In this document: one piece after another, positions 20,274 through 30,919 of the stretch | Layout of the letters: every line of letters begins with the position of its first letter | Numbering within the stretch: position 1 is the stretch's first letter | Source of the DNA: Shewanella acanthi | Lineage (GTDB): Bacteria > Pseudomonadota > Gammaproteobacteria > Enterobacterales > Shewanellaceae | Assembly: GCF_019457475.1 (NCBI RefSeq) | Contig: NZ_CP080413.1 | Coordinates: 1,798,001-1,862,000 of the forward strand | DNA: 64,000 nt | Reading direction: 5' to 3' | Translations under genes and position numbers: made by a program | Notes under the pieces: generated by a model | What the model saw: only the letters and a program-made list of their open reading frames with translations | What the model was told of the DNA's origin: nothing | The model's database searches: none

Positions 20274-20858
20274 ATGGCAACCTATAAAGTCGGTTATTTC
20301 GTGGGAAGTTTGTCTTCTAATTCAATCAACCGCTTGCTAGCAAAAGCATTGGCTAGACTGGCACCGCCGGATCTTGAATTGATTGAAATCCCGATTAAGG
20401 ATTTACCGCTGTATAGTCCTGATTACGATGCTGACTTTCCGCCTGTTGCGCGGGCGTTTAAAAAAGCCATTGCTGAGATGGATGGGATTTTGTTTGTCAC
20501 GCCCGAATATAACCGTTCAATTCCAGGCGGATTAAAGAACGCTATTGACTGGGCAAGTCGTCCTTGGGGACATAACTCCTTTACTGCCAAGCCCTCGGGA
20601 GTGATTGGTACATCGCCTGGTTCAATCGGTACGGCGTTGGCACAGCAGAGTCTTCGAAGTGTGCTGTGCTTCTGTAACTCGCCTTTGATGAATACCGTAG
20701 AGGCATACGTCCAGTTTAAACCAGGCCTAATTACCGAAACGGGCGAGGTTACGGATGAACATACCGCAGCTTTCCTAACTAAGTACATGAATGAATTACA
20801 TGCCTTTATTGTTCGTGTACTCACTGTATTACCACGTATTCCTCCTTCTGCAGATTAA
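20274..20858 (+). CDS. NAD(P)H-dependent FMN reductase (ChrR/YieF-like flavoprotein)
   Basis: The 194-residue flavodoxin-fold protein matches the NADPH-dependent FMN reductase family, whose members reduce quinones, azo dyes or chromate. Signature segments are the phosphate loop GSLSSNSINRLLAKAL (about 11-26) and TPEYNRSIPGGLKNAIDWASRP (about 76-97). The first binds the FMN phosphate and the second is the highly conserved flavin-binding loop. AGGAGG lies 7 bp before ATG 20274, one of the best ribosome binding sites in the window. It stands alone between two terminators. The physiological substrate cannot be read from the sequence; quinone reduction in defence against oxidative stress is the usual role. 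Confidence 0.88.
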   Translation: MATYKVGYFVGSLSSNSINRLLAKALARLAPPDLELIEIPIKDLPLYSPDYDADFPPVARAFKKAIAEMDGILFVTPEYNRSIPGGLKNAIDWASRPWGHNSFTAKPSGVIGTSPGSIGTALAQQSLRSVLCFCNSPLMNTVEAYVQFKPGLITETGEVTDEHTAAFLTKYMNELHAFIVRVLTVLPRIPPSAD

Positions 20859-20927
20859 GCGGTTCGCGAGTAAAAATGATTCAAGAAGGACAAGGCGTCG
20901 TTGATGCTGGACGACGAAATGGGGTAG

Positions 20928-20952
20928 AGCGAGCCTCTGGGCTCGCTTTTTT
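20928..20952 (+). terminator. Terminator of the flavin reductase gene
   Basis: GCGAGCC/GGCTCGC stem, TCTG loop, followed by six T. Confidence 0.88.
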
Positions 20953-21438
20953 GGGGAGCAATTGCAAATGGGATATTTATATTTTTTAAACTGCCAAGAT
21001 AAACGGTTGGCAGTCGTTTAAATTTGGTTCACGACAAAGTGAATCGCCACGGCATTGTCCGTTTGGCTATCGATATCTGACCATGCCTTCATTCAGTTTT
21101 CCAATGAATTGGTCATCAAATGGAATATCCTTTCAGATTCACCAATGACAAATTCCCCAGTAATGTGAGCCTATCTGGTAAGAAAATTTACTTATCTTGG
21201 ATGGATGCTTTGGAACAGTGCCAGACAAACTAAGGCGTGTTTAGCATACCCTTTGTATTTCGCTGCTGTGAGACGTTGAAAGTTAAACATTCGACCCTTC
21301 GGTAGCCCTATTTGAGTGTTAACCTACTCAAATAGGGCAATAAAGTAGCTGTTTAACTGTTTGAGCGCTGATGAGTATCAGATTTAATACTCTAATGTTA
21401 ATCTGATTGAATTGATACACACTTTCGAATGGTCAAAT
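20953..21438. other. Intergenic region with two inverted repeats
   Basis: No gene is visible. It contains ACTGCCAA/TTGGCAGT at 20990-21014 (9-base loop) and a much stronger 13-bp perfect inverted repeat at 21305-21338. The rest is unremarkable AT-rich sequence. Confidence 0.6.
21305..21338. repeat. 13-bp perfect inverted repeat
   Basis: GCCCTATTTGAGT and its exact complement ACTCAAATAGGGC flank an 8-base loop. Neither side has a T tract, so it is not a typical terminator. Confidence 0.7.
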
Positions 21439-22074
21439 TTAAGCTTTTTTAAAGTGCAATACGCGGTTATTCGCGGGCATTGCGACATCTTGGTTAAGTG
21501 ACAGTCGTTGCTGCTGTGCAAGCTCGATGATCCACTCAATATCTCGAATCCCGCTTTGGCTATCGCGCAGCTTTAAAAAGGCATCGAACTGACGATTACT
21601 GTCGCTGGTGAATTGGCCTTGATAATTGAAGGGGCCATAGATGCACAGTGTACTGAGATTATCGAGTTGCGAAAGACCGTCAAAAAATGCCTCAACCATG
21701 GTTTTACTCATGATATGCAAGGTATTGGCGGTAAATACCGCATCGATTGATTTAGCAATGTCTTTAACCGGCCATGGTTGTGTGACATCAAGCATCAAGG
21801 GTAACCTAAGGTTGTCGAGCCCAAGAGCCAATCCTTCCTGCTGACATCTCGCTATAATCCCAGCTATGTAATCGGTTTGATCACTGGTTTGCCACAATAC
21901 ATGGGGTAAGTGACGGGCGAAATGCACTGCATGCTGCGCAGTGCCACTGCCGATTTCAAGTACATGCTGTGATTGACTAAACGCCTGCAACAACACATCA
22001 AGGATCGGGCCTTTGTTATTTTCACAGGCTTGGGAAAAGGGGAGTTCTATCGAAGGATGTGCAGAATGGGTCAT
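21439..22074 (-). CDS. DUF938 family protein, SAM-dependent methyltransferase fold
   Basis: The 211-residue protein is of the DUF938 family. It carries a class I methyltransferase signature: motif I VLEIGSGTAQHAVHFARHLP (about 37-56), the acidic end of strand 2 in WQTSDQTDY, and LMLDVTQPWPV followed by AVFTANTLHIMSK, which resembles motif IV. The N-terminal SQACENNKGPILDVL is a DUF938 hallmark. No substrate is established for the family. The gene is transcribed alone toward a gene-free region. Start ATG 22074 gives the expected N-terminus. Confidence 0.85.
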   Translation of the reverse strand: MTHSAHPSIELPFSQACENNKGPILDVLLQAFSQSQHVLEIGSGTAQHAVHFARHLPHVLWQTSDQTDYIAGIIARCQQEGLALGLDNLRLPLMLDVTQPWPVKDIAKSIDAVFTANTLHIMSKTMVEAFFDGLSQLDNLSTLCIYGPFNYQGQFTSDSNRQFDAFLKLRDSQSGIRDIEWIIELAQQQRLSLNQDVAMPANNRVLHFKKA

Positions 22075-22444
22075 AGCGGTCGTGTTTAATCTCTTATAGA
22101 AAAACTGATAAAAAGACGTAGATGGACTTAAAAATGGGATTGTTCAAATTTTAGCAATATCTAAAGCTAAGTAGACTTTTGTTAGAATATCCCATTGAGA
22201 CATGAATAGTAACTTGTTTCGGTTAACCACCAACATCTCCCCATCGGCGCAATTGACCCAGCTTGAATTGTTAACAGCCTTACTCTTATTCGGACGCAGC
22301 GCGACGGCAAGAGTTGACCTTATAAGTAACTTCGTTATACTCACAAATTCTGAACATTTGTAAAATATATCAAACATATCATTTGCGAAAACGTATTCGA
22401 TTGAATGGGTTATCAAATGAGCTATGTTTTCAAAAGGATTGCCT

Positions 22445-23734
22445 ATGTCGGCTCTGCGCTGCGCCTCCTATTACAACGCCACAATCAACCAAGAATCCAA
22501 CTATCCCACCCTTGAGGATGACATTCGTGTCGATATTGTCGTAATAGGCGGTGGATTTACTGGTGTGGCAACGGCGCTAGAGCTTGCCGAAAAGGGTTAT
22601 AGCGTGGCGCTCCTTGAAGCGAATAAGATTGCTTGGGGCGCAACGGGTCGCAATGGCGGCCAAGTCACGGGCAGTCTTTCCGGCGATGTTGCCATGACCA
22701 AACAATTGCGCCGCCATTTAGGCAATGATGCTGAAGACTATGTGTGGAATTTACGCTGGCGCGGCCACGATATTATTAAAAATCGGGTTGAAAAGTACTG
22801 TATTGACTGCGATCTCAAGTTTGGCCATATCCAAACCGCCTATCAGCCTAATCATATGCAGGATCTGAATGCGATGTTTGAGGAGGCGCAGCGCCGCGGA
22901 ATGGGCGAGTACATGACCTTAGTTGAGGCTAAGGACATGGGCGCGTATTTGGGGTCGCCCTTGTACCATGGCGGTTTAGTCAATAGGCGCAATATGCACC
23001 TGCATTCAGTGAACCTGTGTCTGGGCGAGGCGAGGGCCGCTGAATCCCTCGGTGTTCAGCTTTTTGAGCATTCTGCGGTACTCGATATCCAAGAGGGCGA
23101 GCGGGCAAAAGTGATGACCGCCAAGGGCAGCGTGACCGCAAACAGCGTGCTGATTGCGGGTAATGCTTACCATAAACTGGGTAGACCAAAATTACGCGGC
23201 ATGTTATTTTCCGCATCCCTTGGCAATTGCGCCACGGCAAAATTGCCCGATGAAATCGCACTACAAATTAATCCACAGGATTTAGCGGTGTACGATTGCC
23301 GTTTTGTATTGGATTACTATCGCCTCACCGCCGATAAACGACTCATGTTTGGTGGCGGCACTAACTACAGTGGTCGCGATCCTAAAAACGTTGCGGCAGA
23401 ACTTCGCCCCTCTATAGAGCGCACCTTCCCGCAATTAAAAGGTGTTGATATTGAATTTGCCTGGGCAGGTATAGCGGGGATTGTGATTAACCGTATTCCG
23501 CAGCTGGGTAAGATTTCACCTAACGTCTTTTATTGCCAAGGTTATTCCGGCCATGGGGTGGCGACCTCGCATATTATGGCGGAGATCATGGCTAAGGCAA
23601 TTGATGGTCAGCTGCATGAATTTGATCTGTTTGCGGCCATGCGCCATATCCGTATTCCGCTGAATGAATGGTTCGGAAATCAGGCGCTGGCACTCGGTAT
23701 GCTGTATTACACGCTACGAGAAAACTGGCGCTAA
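22445..23734 (+). CDS. FAD-dependent oxidoreductase, PuuB/OrdL-like
   Basis: DAO-family flavoenzyme of 429 residues, similar to gamma-glutamylputrescine oxidase. An FAD Rossmann motif is clear at about residues 29-55 (DIVVIGGGFTGVATALELAEKG), and WGATGRNGGQVTGSLSGD is the second flavin-contact segment typical of this group. The C-terminal AWAGIAGIVINRIPQLGKI and YCQGYSGHGVATSHIMAEIMAKA close the FAD site. The likely reaction is oxidative deamination of an amine or gamma-glutamylated polyamine in the cytoplasm. No other Puu genes are nearby, so the substrate is uncertain. ATG 22445 is chosen over 22424 because AAGGA lies 7 bp upstream. Confidence 0.85.
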   Translation: MSALRCASYYNATINQESNYPTLEDDIRVDIVVIGGGFTGVATALELAEKGYSVALLEANKIAWGATGRNGGQVTGSLSGDVAMTKQLRRHLGNDAEDYVWNLRWRGHDIIKNRVEKYCIDCDLKFGHIQTAYQPNHMQDLNAMFEEAQRRGMGEYMTLVEAKDMGAYLGSPLYHGGLVNRRNMHLHSVNLCLGEARAAESLGVQLFEHSAVLDIQEGERAKVMTAKGSVTANSVLIAGNAYHKLGRPKLRGMLFSASLGNCATAKLPDEIALQINPQDLAVYDCRFVLDYYRLTADKRLMFGGGTNYSGRDPKNVAAELRPSIERTFPQLKGVDIEFAWAGIAGIVINRIPQLGKISPNVFYCQGYSGHGVATSHIMAEIMAKAIDGQLHEFDLFAAMRHIRIPLNEWFGNQALALGMLYYTLRENWR

Positions 23735-23779
23735 TTCAGTGCAATAAGTGAGTAGAAAACTCAGCGGTTGAAAGCTTGG

Positions 23780-24658
23780 CTATTTCTCTTCTATAAGTTT
23801 TTCTGCAAGGTAATCGACCAAGACGCGGATTTTGGCACTCAAATGGCGGTTTTGTGGATAGACCGCCCAAATCCCTTCTTTAGACTCACGGTGGGCATCA
23901 AGAAAAGAGATGAGTCTTCCCGCCTTAATATCCTCCTCAATGTAATAATCCGGCAACTGCACTATGCCGATGCCCTTTAATGCGGCATCGCGCAGGGCGT
24001 AACCGCTGTTACAAATTAGGTTGCCGCGCACTTTTATATTGCGCTCGCGACCGTTTTCAATAAAGCGCCAGTAATTGTGATTCCCGATCAGGCAATTATG
24101 TTGGCTCAGTTCCGATAAGGTATGTGGCTCGCCGTATTTTTCAACATAGCTTGCCGAGGCGGCAACATAGTGGGTGCGGCTACTTAAGGGTTTCGCCATA
24201 AGACTTGAGTCGGCCAATTTACCGAGACGAATGGCGAGATCGTATCCGCCCTCAACCAGATCTAAGGTTCGATTGGTTAAATCGACACTGAACTCAACGC
24301 TTGGATATTGCACCATAAAATCATTCAGTAGCGGCATCACAAACTTTTCACCGTAGGCCACGGGCGCCGTAAGCTTAACGAGGCCTTGGGGAGAGTTCTT
24401 TAAATCGGAAATGGCACGCTCGGCTTCTTCTAATCCCGTTTGTAATTGGCGGCAGTGTCTATAATAAATCGCACCTTCTTCTGTGAGTGACACCTTGCGG
24501 GTGGTGCGGTAAAAGAGCTTAGTGCCGAGGCGATTCTCAAGGGCGCCGATTTGACGGCTCACATGGGCGGTAGAGACGTTTAATCGCTGGGAAGCGAGGG
24601 TAAAGTTTTCGAGTTCGGCCACGGCAACAAATTCAGAAATGCCATCCCATAAATACAT
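23780..24658 (-). CDS. LysR-family transcriptional regulator
   Basis: The 292-residue protein has an N-terminal winged helix-turn-helix (about 5-65, EFVAVAELENFTLASQRLNVSTAHVSRQIGALE written in the LysR pattern) and a C-terminal substrate-binding domain. It belongs to the CrgA-like branch (LVKLTAPVAYGEKFVMPLLNDFMVQYP). It is transcribed divergently from adhC with 183 bp between, the classic LysR arrangement, so it probably controls adhC-fghA and possibly itself. It converges with the PuuB-like gene, leaving 45 bp and no clear terminator. The inducer is unknown. Confidence 0.92.
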   Translation of the reverse strand: MYLWDGISEFVAVAELENFTLASQRLNVSTAHVSRQIGALENRLGTKLFYRTTRKVSLTEEGAIYYRHCRQLQTGLEEAERAISDLKNSPQGLVKLTAPVAYGEKFVMPLLNDFMVQYPSVEFSVDLTNRTLDLVEGGYDLAIRLGKLADSSLMAKPLSSRTHYVAASASYVEKYGEPHTLSELSQHNCLIGNHNYWRFIENGRERNIKVRGNLICNSGYALRDAALKGIGIVQLPDYYIEEDIKAGRLISFLDAHRESKEGIWAVYPQNRHLSAKIRVLVDYLAEKLIEEK

Positions 24659-24811
24659 TATTGCTACTCAGTAAAAATGAATTGTCAAAATGGTAGATTA
24701 TTAATCATTGAGGAACAAATACAATTTATCAATTCCACCGCCCAAGTTATGTTTGGGTTATTGTGGCTAAGTTTCTTTGCAAAAATCTCTTAGCAAAAAG
24801 CGATGGCGTAA

Positions 24812-25981
<1,170 letters not shown>

Positions 25982-26075
25982 TGGCCATTCAGCCCCAAGG
26001 TGTCGCCCTTGGGGTTTTATATCTTAGTGCTTAAAAGCTAATTGAGCTTTAGGATATTTGCCAAAAGGGACTTGT

Positions 26076-26915
26076 ATGACCATAGAAAATATCAGTTGTA
26101 ACAAGAGCTTTGGTGGCTGGCACAAGCAATATCGTCACCATTCACAGGTACTGAACTGTGAGATGCGCTTTGCGATCTATTTGCCGCCCGAGGCCGTGAA
26201 TAAGCCCGTGCCAGTGCTCTATTGGTTGTCGGGCTTAACCTGTACCGATGAAAACTTTATGCAAAAAGCTGGCGCCCAGCGTATGGCGGCTGAGCTCGGC
26301 ATGGCGATTGTGGCGCCTGACACTAGCCCAAGGGGTGACGGGGTGAGTGATGCGCCGGATAATGCCTATGACTTAGGCTTAGGCGCAGGCTTTTATTTAA
26401 ATGCCACCCGTGCACCTTGGAGTCAGCATTATCGGATGTATGACTATGTGGTACACGAATTGCCGGATTTAATTGAAGCAAACTTCCCTGTGACCAGCCA
26501 GCGCGCCATTTCGGGCCATTCGATGGGCGGCCACGGTGCATTGGTGATTGGTTTAACCAATCCACATAGCTACAGCTCCATTTCGGCCTTCAGCCCGATT
26601 AGCAACCCGAGCAATGCGCCTTGGGGCATTAAAGCCTTTACCGAATATTTGGGTGAAAATCGTGAGCATTGGCGTCAATACGATGCGAGTGAGCTGCTTA
26701 AGTTAGCGGTTACCCAATTGCCGATTTTGGTTGACCAAGGCGATGCCGATAGCTTTTTAGATAGTCAGTTGATGCCGCAATCCTTAACCCAAATCGCGGA
26801 GAGTTCGGGTTATCCACTCGATTTACGAATGCAACCTGGGTACGACCATAGTTACTACTTTATCGCCAGCTTTATTGAAGATCATTTGAAATTCCATAGC
26901 CTGTATTTCAAGTAG
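26076..26915 (+). CDS. fghA: S-formylglutathione hydrolase
   Basis: This esterase cleaves S-formylglutathione to formate and glutathione, the second step of formaldehyde detoxification after AdhC. The 279-residue alpha/beta hydrolase carries the nucleophile motif GHSMGGHGAL with Ser149, the oxyanion-region YWLSGLTCTDENF typical of the esterase D family, and the C-terminal QPGYDHSYYFIASFIEDH containing the catalytic His. ATG 26076 has AAAAGGGA 5 bp upstream; an upstream TTG at 26058 is less likely. It is likely co-transcribed with adhC. A long terminator follows. Confidence 0.95.
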   Translation: MTIENISCNKSFGGWHKQYRHHSQVLNCEMRFAIYLPPEAVNKPVPVLYWLSGLTCTDENFMQKAGAQRMAAELGMAIVAPDTSPRGDGVSDAPDNAYDLGLGAGFYLNATRAPWSQHYRMYDYVVHELPDLIEANFPVTSQRAISGHSMGGHGALVIGLTNPHSYSSISAFSPISNPSNAPWGIKAFTEYLGENREHWRQYDASELLKLAVTQLPILVDQGDADSFLDSQLMPQSLTQIAESSGYPLDLRMQPGYDHSYYFIASFIEDHLKFHSLYFK

Positions 26916-26949
26916 TCTTAAGGCGTTAAGTCAGTGCTAGAGAGATAGA

Positions 26950-26986
26950 AATGCCGCGCTTTGATCAATACAAAGTGCGGCATTTT
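26950..26986 (+). terminator. Convergent terminator between fghA and sdaA
   Basis: 14-bp stem with one G-T pair (AATGCCGCGCTTTG / CAAAGTGCGGCATT), 7-base loop, then TTG-interrupted T tail. It lies between convergent genes and probably works for both. Confidence 0.8.
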
Positions 26987-27012
26987 GTTGTCTAGATTGC
27001 GGCGTTAAGGGA

Positions 27013-28389
27013 TTAACATTCTACGATATTTACCGCGAGACCACCTTTGGCGGTTTCTTTGTATTTGCTGCGCATATCTCTGCCTGTATCCATCATGGTC
27101 TTGATGACTTTATCCAATGATACCTTGTGGTTACCGTCACCGCGAAGCGCCATGCGAGAGGCGTTAATCGCCTTGATGGCGCCCATGGCGTTACGTTCGA
27201 TACAAGGCACTTGCACTAGACCGCCCACCGGATCGCAGGTTAAGCCTAGGTTGTGTTCCATACCGATTTCGGCCGCGTTTTCAACGTGCTCGACTGTGCC
27301 GCCCATAATTTCTGTGAGCGCGCCAGCCGCCATCGAGCAGGCAACCCCGACTTCACCCTGACAGCCCACTTCTGCGCCCGAAATCGAGGCATTTTTCTTA
27401 TATAAAATACCGATAGCGGCAGCGGTTAACAGGTAACGAGCGCAGACATCAATATCGACTTCCTGCACAAAGGTATCGTAGTAACACAAAACTGCAGGGA
27501 TAATGCCCGCCGCGCCGTTGGTTGGCGCTGTTACCACGCGATCGCCCGCGGCATTTTGCTCATTGACCGATAGCGCGAATAAATCCACCCAATCCATTGC
27601 GGTTAAGGGGTCGACGTTATTGCGACCCTCGGCCTTTAGGCGACGGTAAAGCGCAGGGGCGCGGCGACGTAGTTTTAGACCGCCAGGCAAAATACCTTCT
27701 TTCTGATAACCACGTTCGATACAGGTTTTCATGGTTTGCCAGATATTCCAAAGCTTAGCTTTGACTTCTTCTTCGCTGGCAAGGCTTAGTTCGTTAGCCA
27801 TCATCAATGATGAAATGCTTAAGCCGTGCTCGGTGCAAAGTTCCAATAAATGGGCGCTGCTGTCGAAATCAAATGGTGCCGATTTAATATGTGAGGCGGG
27901 TGAGGCATTGCGCTGGTGGATTTCGTCTTCATCTAAGATAAAACCGCCGCCGACAGAATAATAAGTGCGCTCGTAAATACATTCGCCGTTGGCATAGGCG
28001 TAAAGCGTCATCGCATTAGCGTGGGCAGGCAGGGTTTTACGTCTGTGGTAGGTAATGCCGTCTTCACGGGTAAATTTCACGACTTTACCGCAGTTTAGGC
28101 TAAGGGTTTCTTGCTTAGAAACGCGATCTAAAATGCCGTCTATGCTGTCGGTATCGACCGTTTCTGGGTCTTCCCCCATGAGTCCTAGGATAACGGCTTT
28201 GCCAGTGCCGTGGCCTTTACCTGTTTGACCTAGCGAGCCAAATAGCTCTGAGCGTAATTCATCCACCTTCGTAATCATGCCCGTATCAGTCAGGTGCTGC
28301 ATAAAGATTTTGCCCGCTTTCATTGGGCCAACGGTATGTGAACTTGATGGGCCAATGCCTATCTTGAACATATCAAATACGCTAATCAT
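27013..28389 (-). CDS. sdaA: L-serine ammonia-lyase (deaminase), [4Fe-4S] type
   Basis: The enzyme converts L-serine to pyruvate and ammonia with a 4Fe-4S cluster. The single 458-residue chain combines the beta (about 1-160) and alpha (about 190-455) domains. Motifs: [26 protein letters not shown] at the N-terminus, [31 protein letters not shown], and the cluster cysteines in [19 protein letters not shown] and [14 protein letters not shown]. It is encoded alone, convergent with fghA and with a 386-bp upstream region shared divergently with nagZ. Confidence 0.96.
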   Translation of the reverse strand: MISVFDMFKIGIGPSSSHTVGPMKAGKIFMQHLTDTGMITKVDELRSELFGSLGQTGKGHGTGKAVILGLMGEDPETVDTDSIDGILDRVSKQETLSLNCGKVVKFTREDGITYHRRKTLPAHANAMTLYAYANGECIYERTYYSVGGGFILDEDEIHQRNASPASHIKSAPFDFDSSAHLLELCTEHGLSISSLMMANELSLASEEEVKAKLWNIWQTMKTCIERGYQKEGILPGGLKLRRRAPALYRRLKAEGRNNVDPLTAMDWVDLFALSVNEQNAAGDRVVTAPTNGAAGIIPAVLCYYDTFVQEVDIDVCARYLLTAAAIGILYKKNASISGAEVGCQGEVGVACSMAAGALTEIMGGTVEHVENAAEIGMEHNLGLTCDPVGGLVQVPCIERNAMGAIKAINASRMALRGDGNHKVSLDKVIKTMMDTGRDMRSKYKETAKGGLAVNIVEC

Positions 28390-28775
28390 GATTGAGGTCC
28401 TGTTATGTCTTGATTTTTATTTTAGTATGGGTGCATGGAGAGGTGGGGAAGTTGGCAGTAAAAGCAATGGTATTTCGTCATAAAACACTGGCAAACTACA
28501 GCCCAACAACTCGCAAAAAAGGCTTGTGTGATACACTTTATGTCAGTATCCCATAGAACGGCATCAAGATTCACATTAGTTTTTTTGATTTAACTGACTT
28601 CGGATAAGCACAACTTAAGTGGGTCGGTGTTGATGGCGCTTTTATCGGCAGATAATCTGAATTTAATCGAACTGAGATAGCGAAAGTGGGCGAAATTTGC
28701 GATGTTAGCAAAGCTGGGATATCGAAACTTCGCTGGTTATTTTTTGGCTATGAATAAGAATTATTAGGGAAAATT
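28390..28775. other. Divergent intergenic region sdaA / nagZ
   Basis: This 386-bp stretch must contain both promoters. No strong -35/-10 pair, operator palindrome, hairpin or ORF stands out. Confidence 0.5.
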
Positions 28776-29804
28776 ATGAGCTATTTAATGTTGGACTTAT
28801 TGTCAGTTGAGGTCAATGGGGCCGAAGTCGAGATGTTGCGCCATCCTCAGGTGGGCGGTCTCATCCTGTTTTCCCGTAACTTCACGAGTCGCGAGCAATT
28901 AGTTAATTTAGTCAAACAAATTCGCAGTATTCGCCCTGAAATACTCATTGCCGTCGATCATGAAGGCGGTCGGGTGCAGCGTTTCCGTGACGGTTTTACC
29001 CATATCCCAGCCATGGGCGATATTCTTCCCGCAGCCAAGGGCGACATTTCCCTCGCTAAGCGTTGGGCACGAGAACTCGGTTTTTTAATGGCTATCGAGC
29101 TCTTAGCCTGTGACATCGATTTAAGTTTTGCCCCAGTACTGGATTTAAATGGCGTGAGCCAAGTGATTGGCAAGCGAAGCTTTAGCGCCAAACCCGATGA
29201 GGTAATCGCCCTAGCGAGCAGTTTTATTGATGGCATGGCTGAGGCGGGGATGGGTGCGGTCGGTAAACATTTCCCAGGCCATGGCAGTGTCGAGGCCGAT
29301 TCCCATATCGCGCAACCTATCGATGAGCGTGAGGGCGAGGCGATATTTAATCAGGATATCCTCCCCTTTAAGGCGCTGATTGCGAAGGGCAAGTTGACGG
29401 GTATTATGCCCGCCCATGTGATTTATCCAAAGCTTGATGCAAATCCCGCAGGATTTTCAGCCTACTGGCTGCAACGCATTTTGCGCCAAGAAATGGGGTT
29501 CAAAGGCGTGATTTTCTCCGACGATCTTGGCATGAAAGGAGCAACCTTTGCTGGGGATTATTTAGGCCGCGCGAAAGCTGCCTTGGATGCGGGCTGCGAC
29601 ATGATTTTAGTCTGTAACGATAATCCGGGCGTAATGACCTTACTCAATGGTTTTGAGTGGCCAACAACTGCGCCAAAGTATCCCGCGAGTCTGTTAAAAC
29701 CTAATGTAGGCCAAACCGCGTTAGCCCTTGAAAACGGTGTCCGATGGGAAAATGCCAAACAACTTGCTGAGCAAATTAATCTCGCTCAGCACGCAAAAAT
29801 TTGA
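28776..29804 (+). CDS. nagZ: Beta-N-acetylhexosaminidase (peptidoglycan recycling)
   Basis: NagZ is a cytoplasmic family 3 glycosidase that removes GlcNAc from GlcNAc-anhydromuropeptides during cell-wall recycling; in many bacteria its products control AmpC induction. The 342-residue protein has IAVDHEGGRVQRFRDGFTHIPAMG, the mobile catalytic loop GKHFPGHGSVEADSH containing the Asp-His dyad, and the nucleophile region GVIFSDDLGMKGA. AGGGAAAA precedes ATG 28776. ycfP follows 80 bp downstream in the same direction, an arrangement also seen in enterics. Confidence 0.96.
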   Translation: MSYLMLDLLSVEVNGAEVEMLRHPQVGGLILFSRNFTSREQLVNLVKQIRSIRPEILIAVDHEGGRVQRFRDGFTHIPAMGDILPAAKGDISLAKRWARELGFLMAIELLACDIDLSFAPVLDLNGVSQVIGKRSFSAKPDEVIALASSFIDGMAEAGMGAVGKHFPGHGSVEADSHIAQPIDEREGEAIFNQDILPFKALIAKGKLTGIMPAHVIYPKLDANPAGFSAYWLQRILRQEMGFKGVIFSDDLGMKGATFAGDYLGRAKAALDAGCDMILVCNDNPGVMTLLNGFEWPTTAPKYPASLLKPNVGQTALALENGVRWENAKQLAEQINLAQHAKI

Positions 29805-29885
29805 TGCAGCGCAGAGCATAACAAATAAATTTTGCTAGGGTTAGTCTTAACTTGGCGTGTTAAGTAACATGTAAAAGGGATGACG

Positions 29886-30428
29886 ATGATTTTCTATCTC
29901 CACGGTTTTGATGCAACTAGCCCTGGCAATCATGAAAAAATGCGCCAATTGGCCTTCATCGACCCCGATGTACGGCTCATTAGTTACAGCACCCTTCATC
30001 CCAAACACGATATGCAGCATCTGCTTAAGGAAGTCGCCAAGCAGATGCAATTTACCGATGACCCAGCTCCTTTGATGGTTGGCGTGGGCTTAGGTGCCTA
30101 CTGGGCAGAGCGCATTGGATTTCTTAACGGCTTAAAGTCGGTACTGATTAACCCTAATTTGCACCCTGAAGCCAATATGGAGGGCAAGATTGACCGCCCC
30201 GAGGAATACACTGACATTGCCAGTAAGTGTGTGACCGAATTTAGGCTTAAGAATAGCCACAAGGCACTTTGCATTTTATCCCGTCAGGATGAAGTGCTAG
30301 ACAATGTGCAAACTGCAGCGGAGCTTTGTCACTATTACGACATTGAATGGGATGAAACCCAGCCCCATAAATTTCCTCAACTTGGGACTTACCTGCCCAA
30401 GATAAAAGCTTTTAAGTCAAATCGTTAA
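29886..30428 (+). CDS. ycfP: YcfP/YqiA-type alpha/beta-hydrolase-fold protein
   Basis: The 180-residue protein closely matches the UPF0227 family (E. coli YcfP), with [61 protein letters not shown] and [23 protein letters not shown]. It has an esterase-like fold, but the usual G-x-S-x-G serine is replaced in VGVGLGAYW, so activity is doubtful. No biochemical role is established. ATG 29886 is preferred because AAAAGGG would touch the upstream ATG at 29880. It is likely co-transcribed with nagZ and ends at a terminator. Confidence 0.9.
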   Translation: MIFYLHGFDATSPGNHEKMRQLAFIDPDVRLISYSTLHPKHDMQHLLKEVAKQMQFTDDPAPLMVGVGLGAYWAERIGFLNGLKSVLINPNLHPEANMEGKIDRPEEYTDIASKCVTEFRLKNSHKALCILSRQDEVLDNVQTAAELCHYYDIEWDETQPHKFPQLGTYLPKIKAFKSNR

Positions 30429-30450
30429 ACATCGAGCTTATTAATATGTC

Positions 30451-30472
30451 GTCGCCTTCATGGCGGCTTTTT
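30451..30472 (+). terminator. Terminator after ycfP
   Basis: GTCGCC/GGCGGC stem (one U-G pair), TTCAT loop, then five T. Confidence 0.75.
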
Positions 30473-30636
30473 GTCGTTTTTATTTTAACCAACACTCCTA
30501 AGTAAATCATTAAGCGTTTTGGGGAGTTAAAATTTGCCAATACCGCACAGAAAACTGTTTAAGTTGTTGATTTGTAATAATTCAGATGTGTGAGTATGAA
30601 ATTGAGATTAAGTTTACGGCAATTGGCTTTCTCGAC

Positions 30637-30664
30637 TTGAAATTATCAAATTTTGCTGTAAAGT
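30637..30664 (+). promoter_or_regulatory. Candidate promoter of an unannotated RNA
   Basis: TTGAAA, 16-bp spacer, TAAAGT, followed by a C-rich discriminator (CCGCCCC). It lies about 115 bp upstream of an orphan terminator and no protein gene lies between. Confidence 0.45.
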
Positions 30665-30670
30665 ACCGCC

Positions 30671-30785
30671 CCGTAGCCTTGCTACAAAATGCTACATATT
30701 TGTAATGCCATACTGTCCACTTGGACGACCTTTTGCGTATGTCGATTGACACAGCTAACTGCGTTATTGTTAGCTGTCTTTTTTT
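30671..30785 (+). ncRNA. Candidate small RNA (or acyP leader)
   Basis: An intergenic segment of about 115 bases runs between a plausible promoter and a strong intrinsic terminator with no ORF of its own. It can form three hairpins in order: GTAGC-CTT-GCTAC (30673-30685), GTCC-ACTT-GGAC (30715-30726), and the terminator stem (30751-30777). It does not resemble 6S, tmRNA, 4.5S, RNase P or Spot 42 as I know them. The alternative is a 5' leader with attenuation upstream of acyP, whose start codon is 135 bp further on. The strand is set by the T tract. Confidence 0.5.
30751..30785 (+). terminator. Orphan intrinsic terminator
   Basis: ACAGCTAAC/GTTAGCTGT perfect 9-bp stem with a 9-base loop, then C and seven T. 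ycfP already has its own terminator 280 bp upstream. Confidence 0.88.
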
Positions 30786-30919
30786 CCTCATTTTAATTCC
30801 TGACGATAAGTACTAACGCACCAAATCCCTTCTATTCACCAATGGCTTAAACATATCCCTTTGCCATAACAGTCGAAATTCGGACTATGCTTATCTCATG
30901 TTTGGCTTGGGGGCAGCAA

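Noticed and set aside
22144-22416. 90-codon minus-strand frame between the DUF938 gene and the PuuB-like gene
   Set aside because: It occupies the promoter region, has no convincing ribosome binding site, and its composition is not protein-like.
30582-30791. 69-codon minus-strand frame over the candidate small RNA
   Set aside because: It begins in the terminator stem and reads through the promoter region; no start signal.
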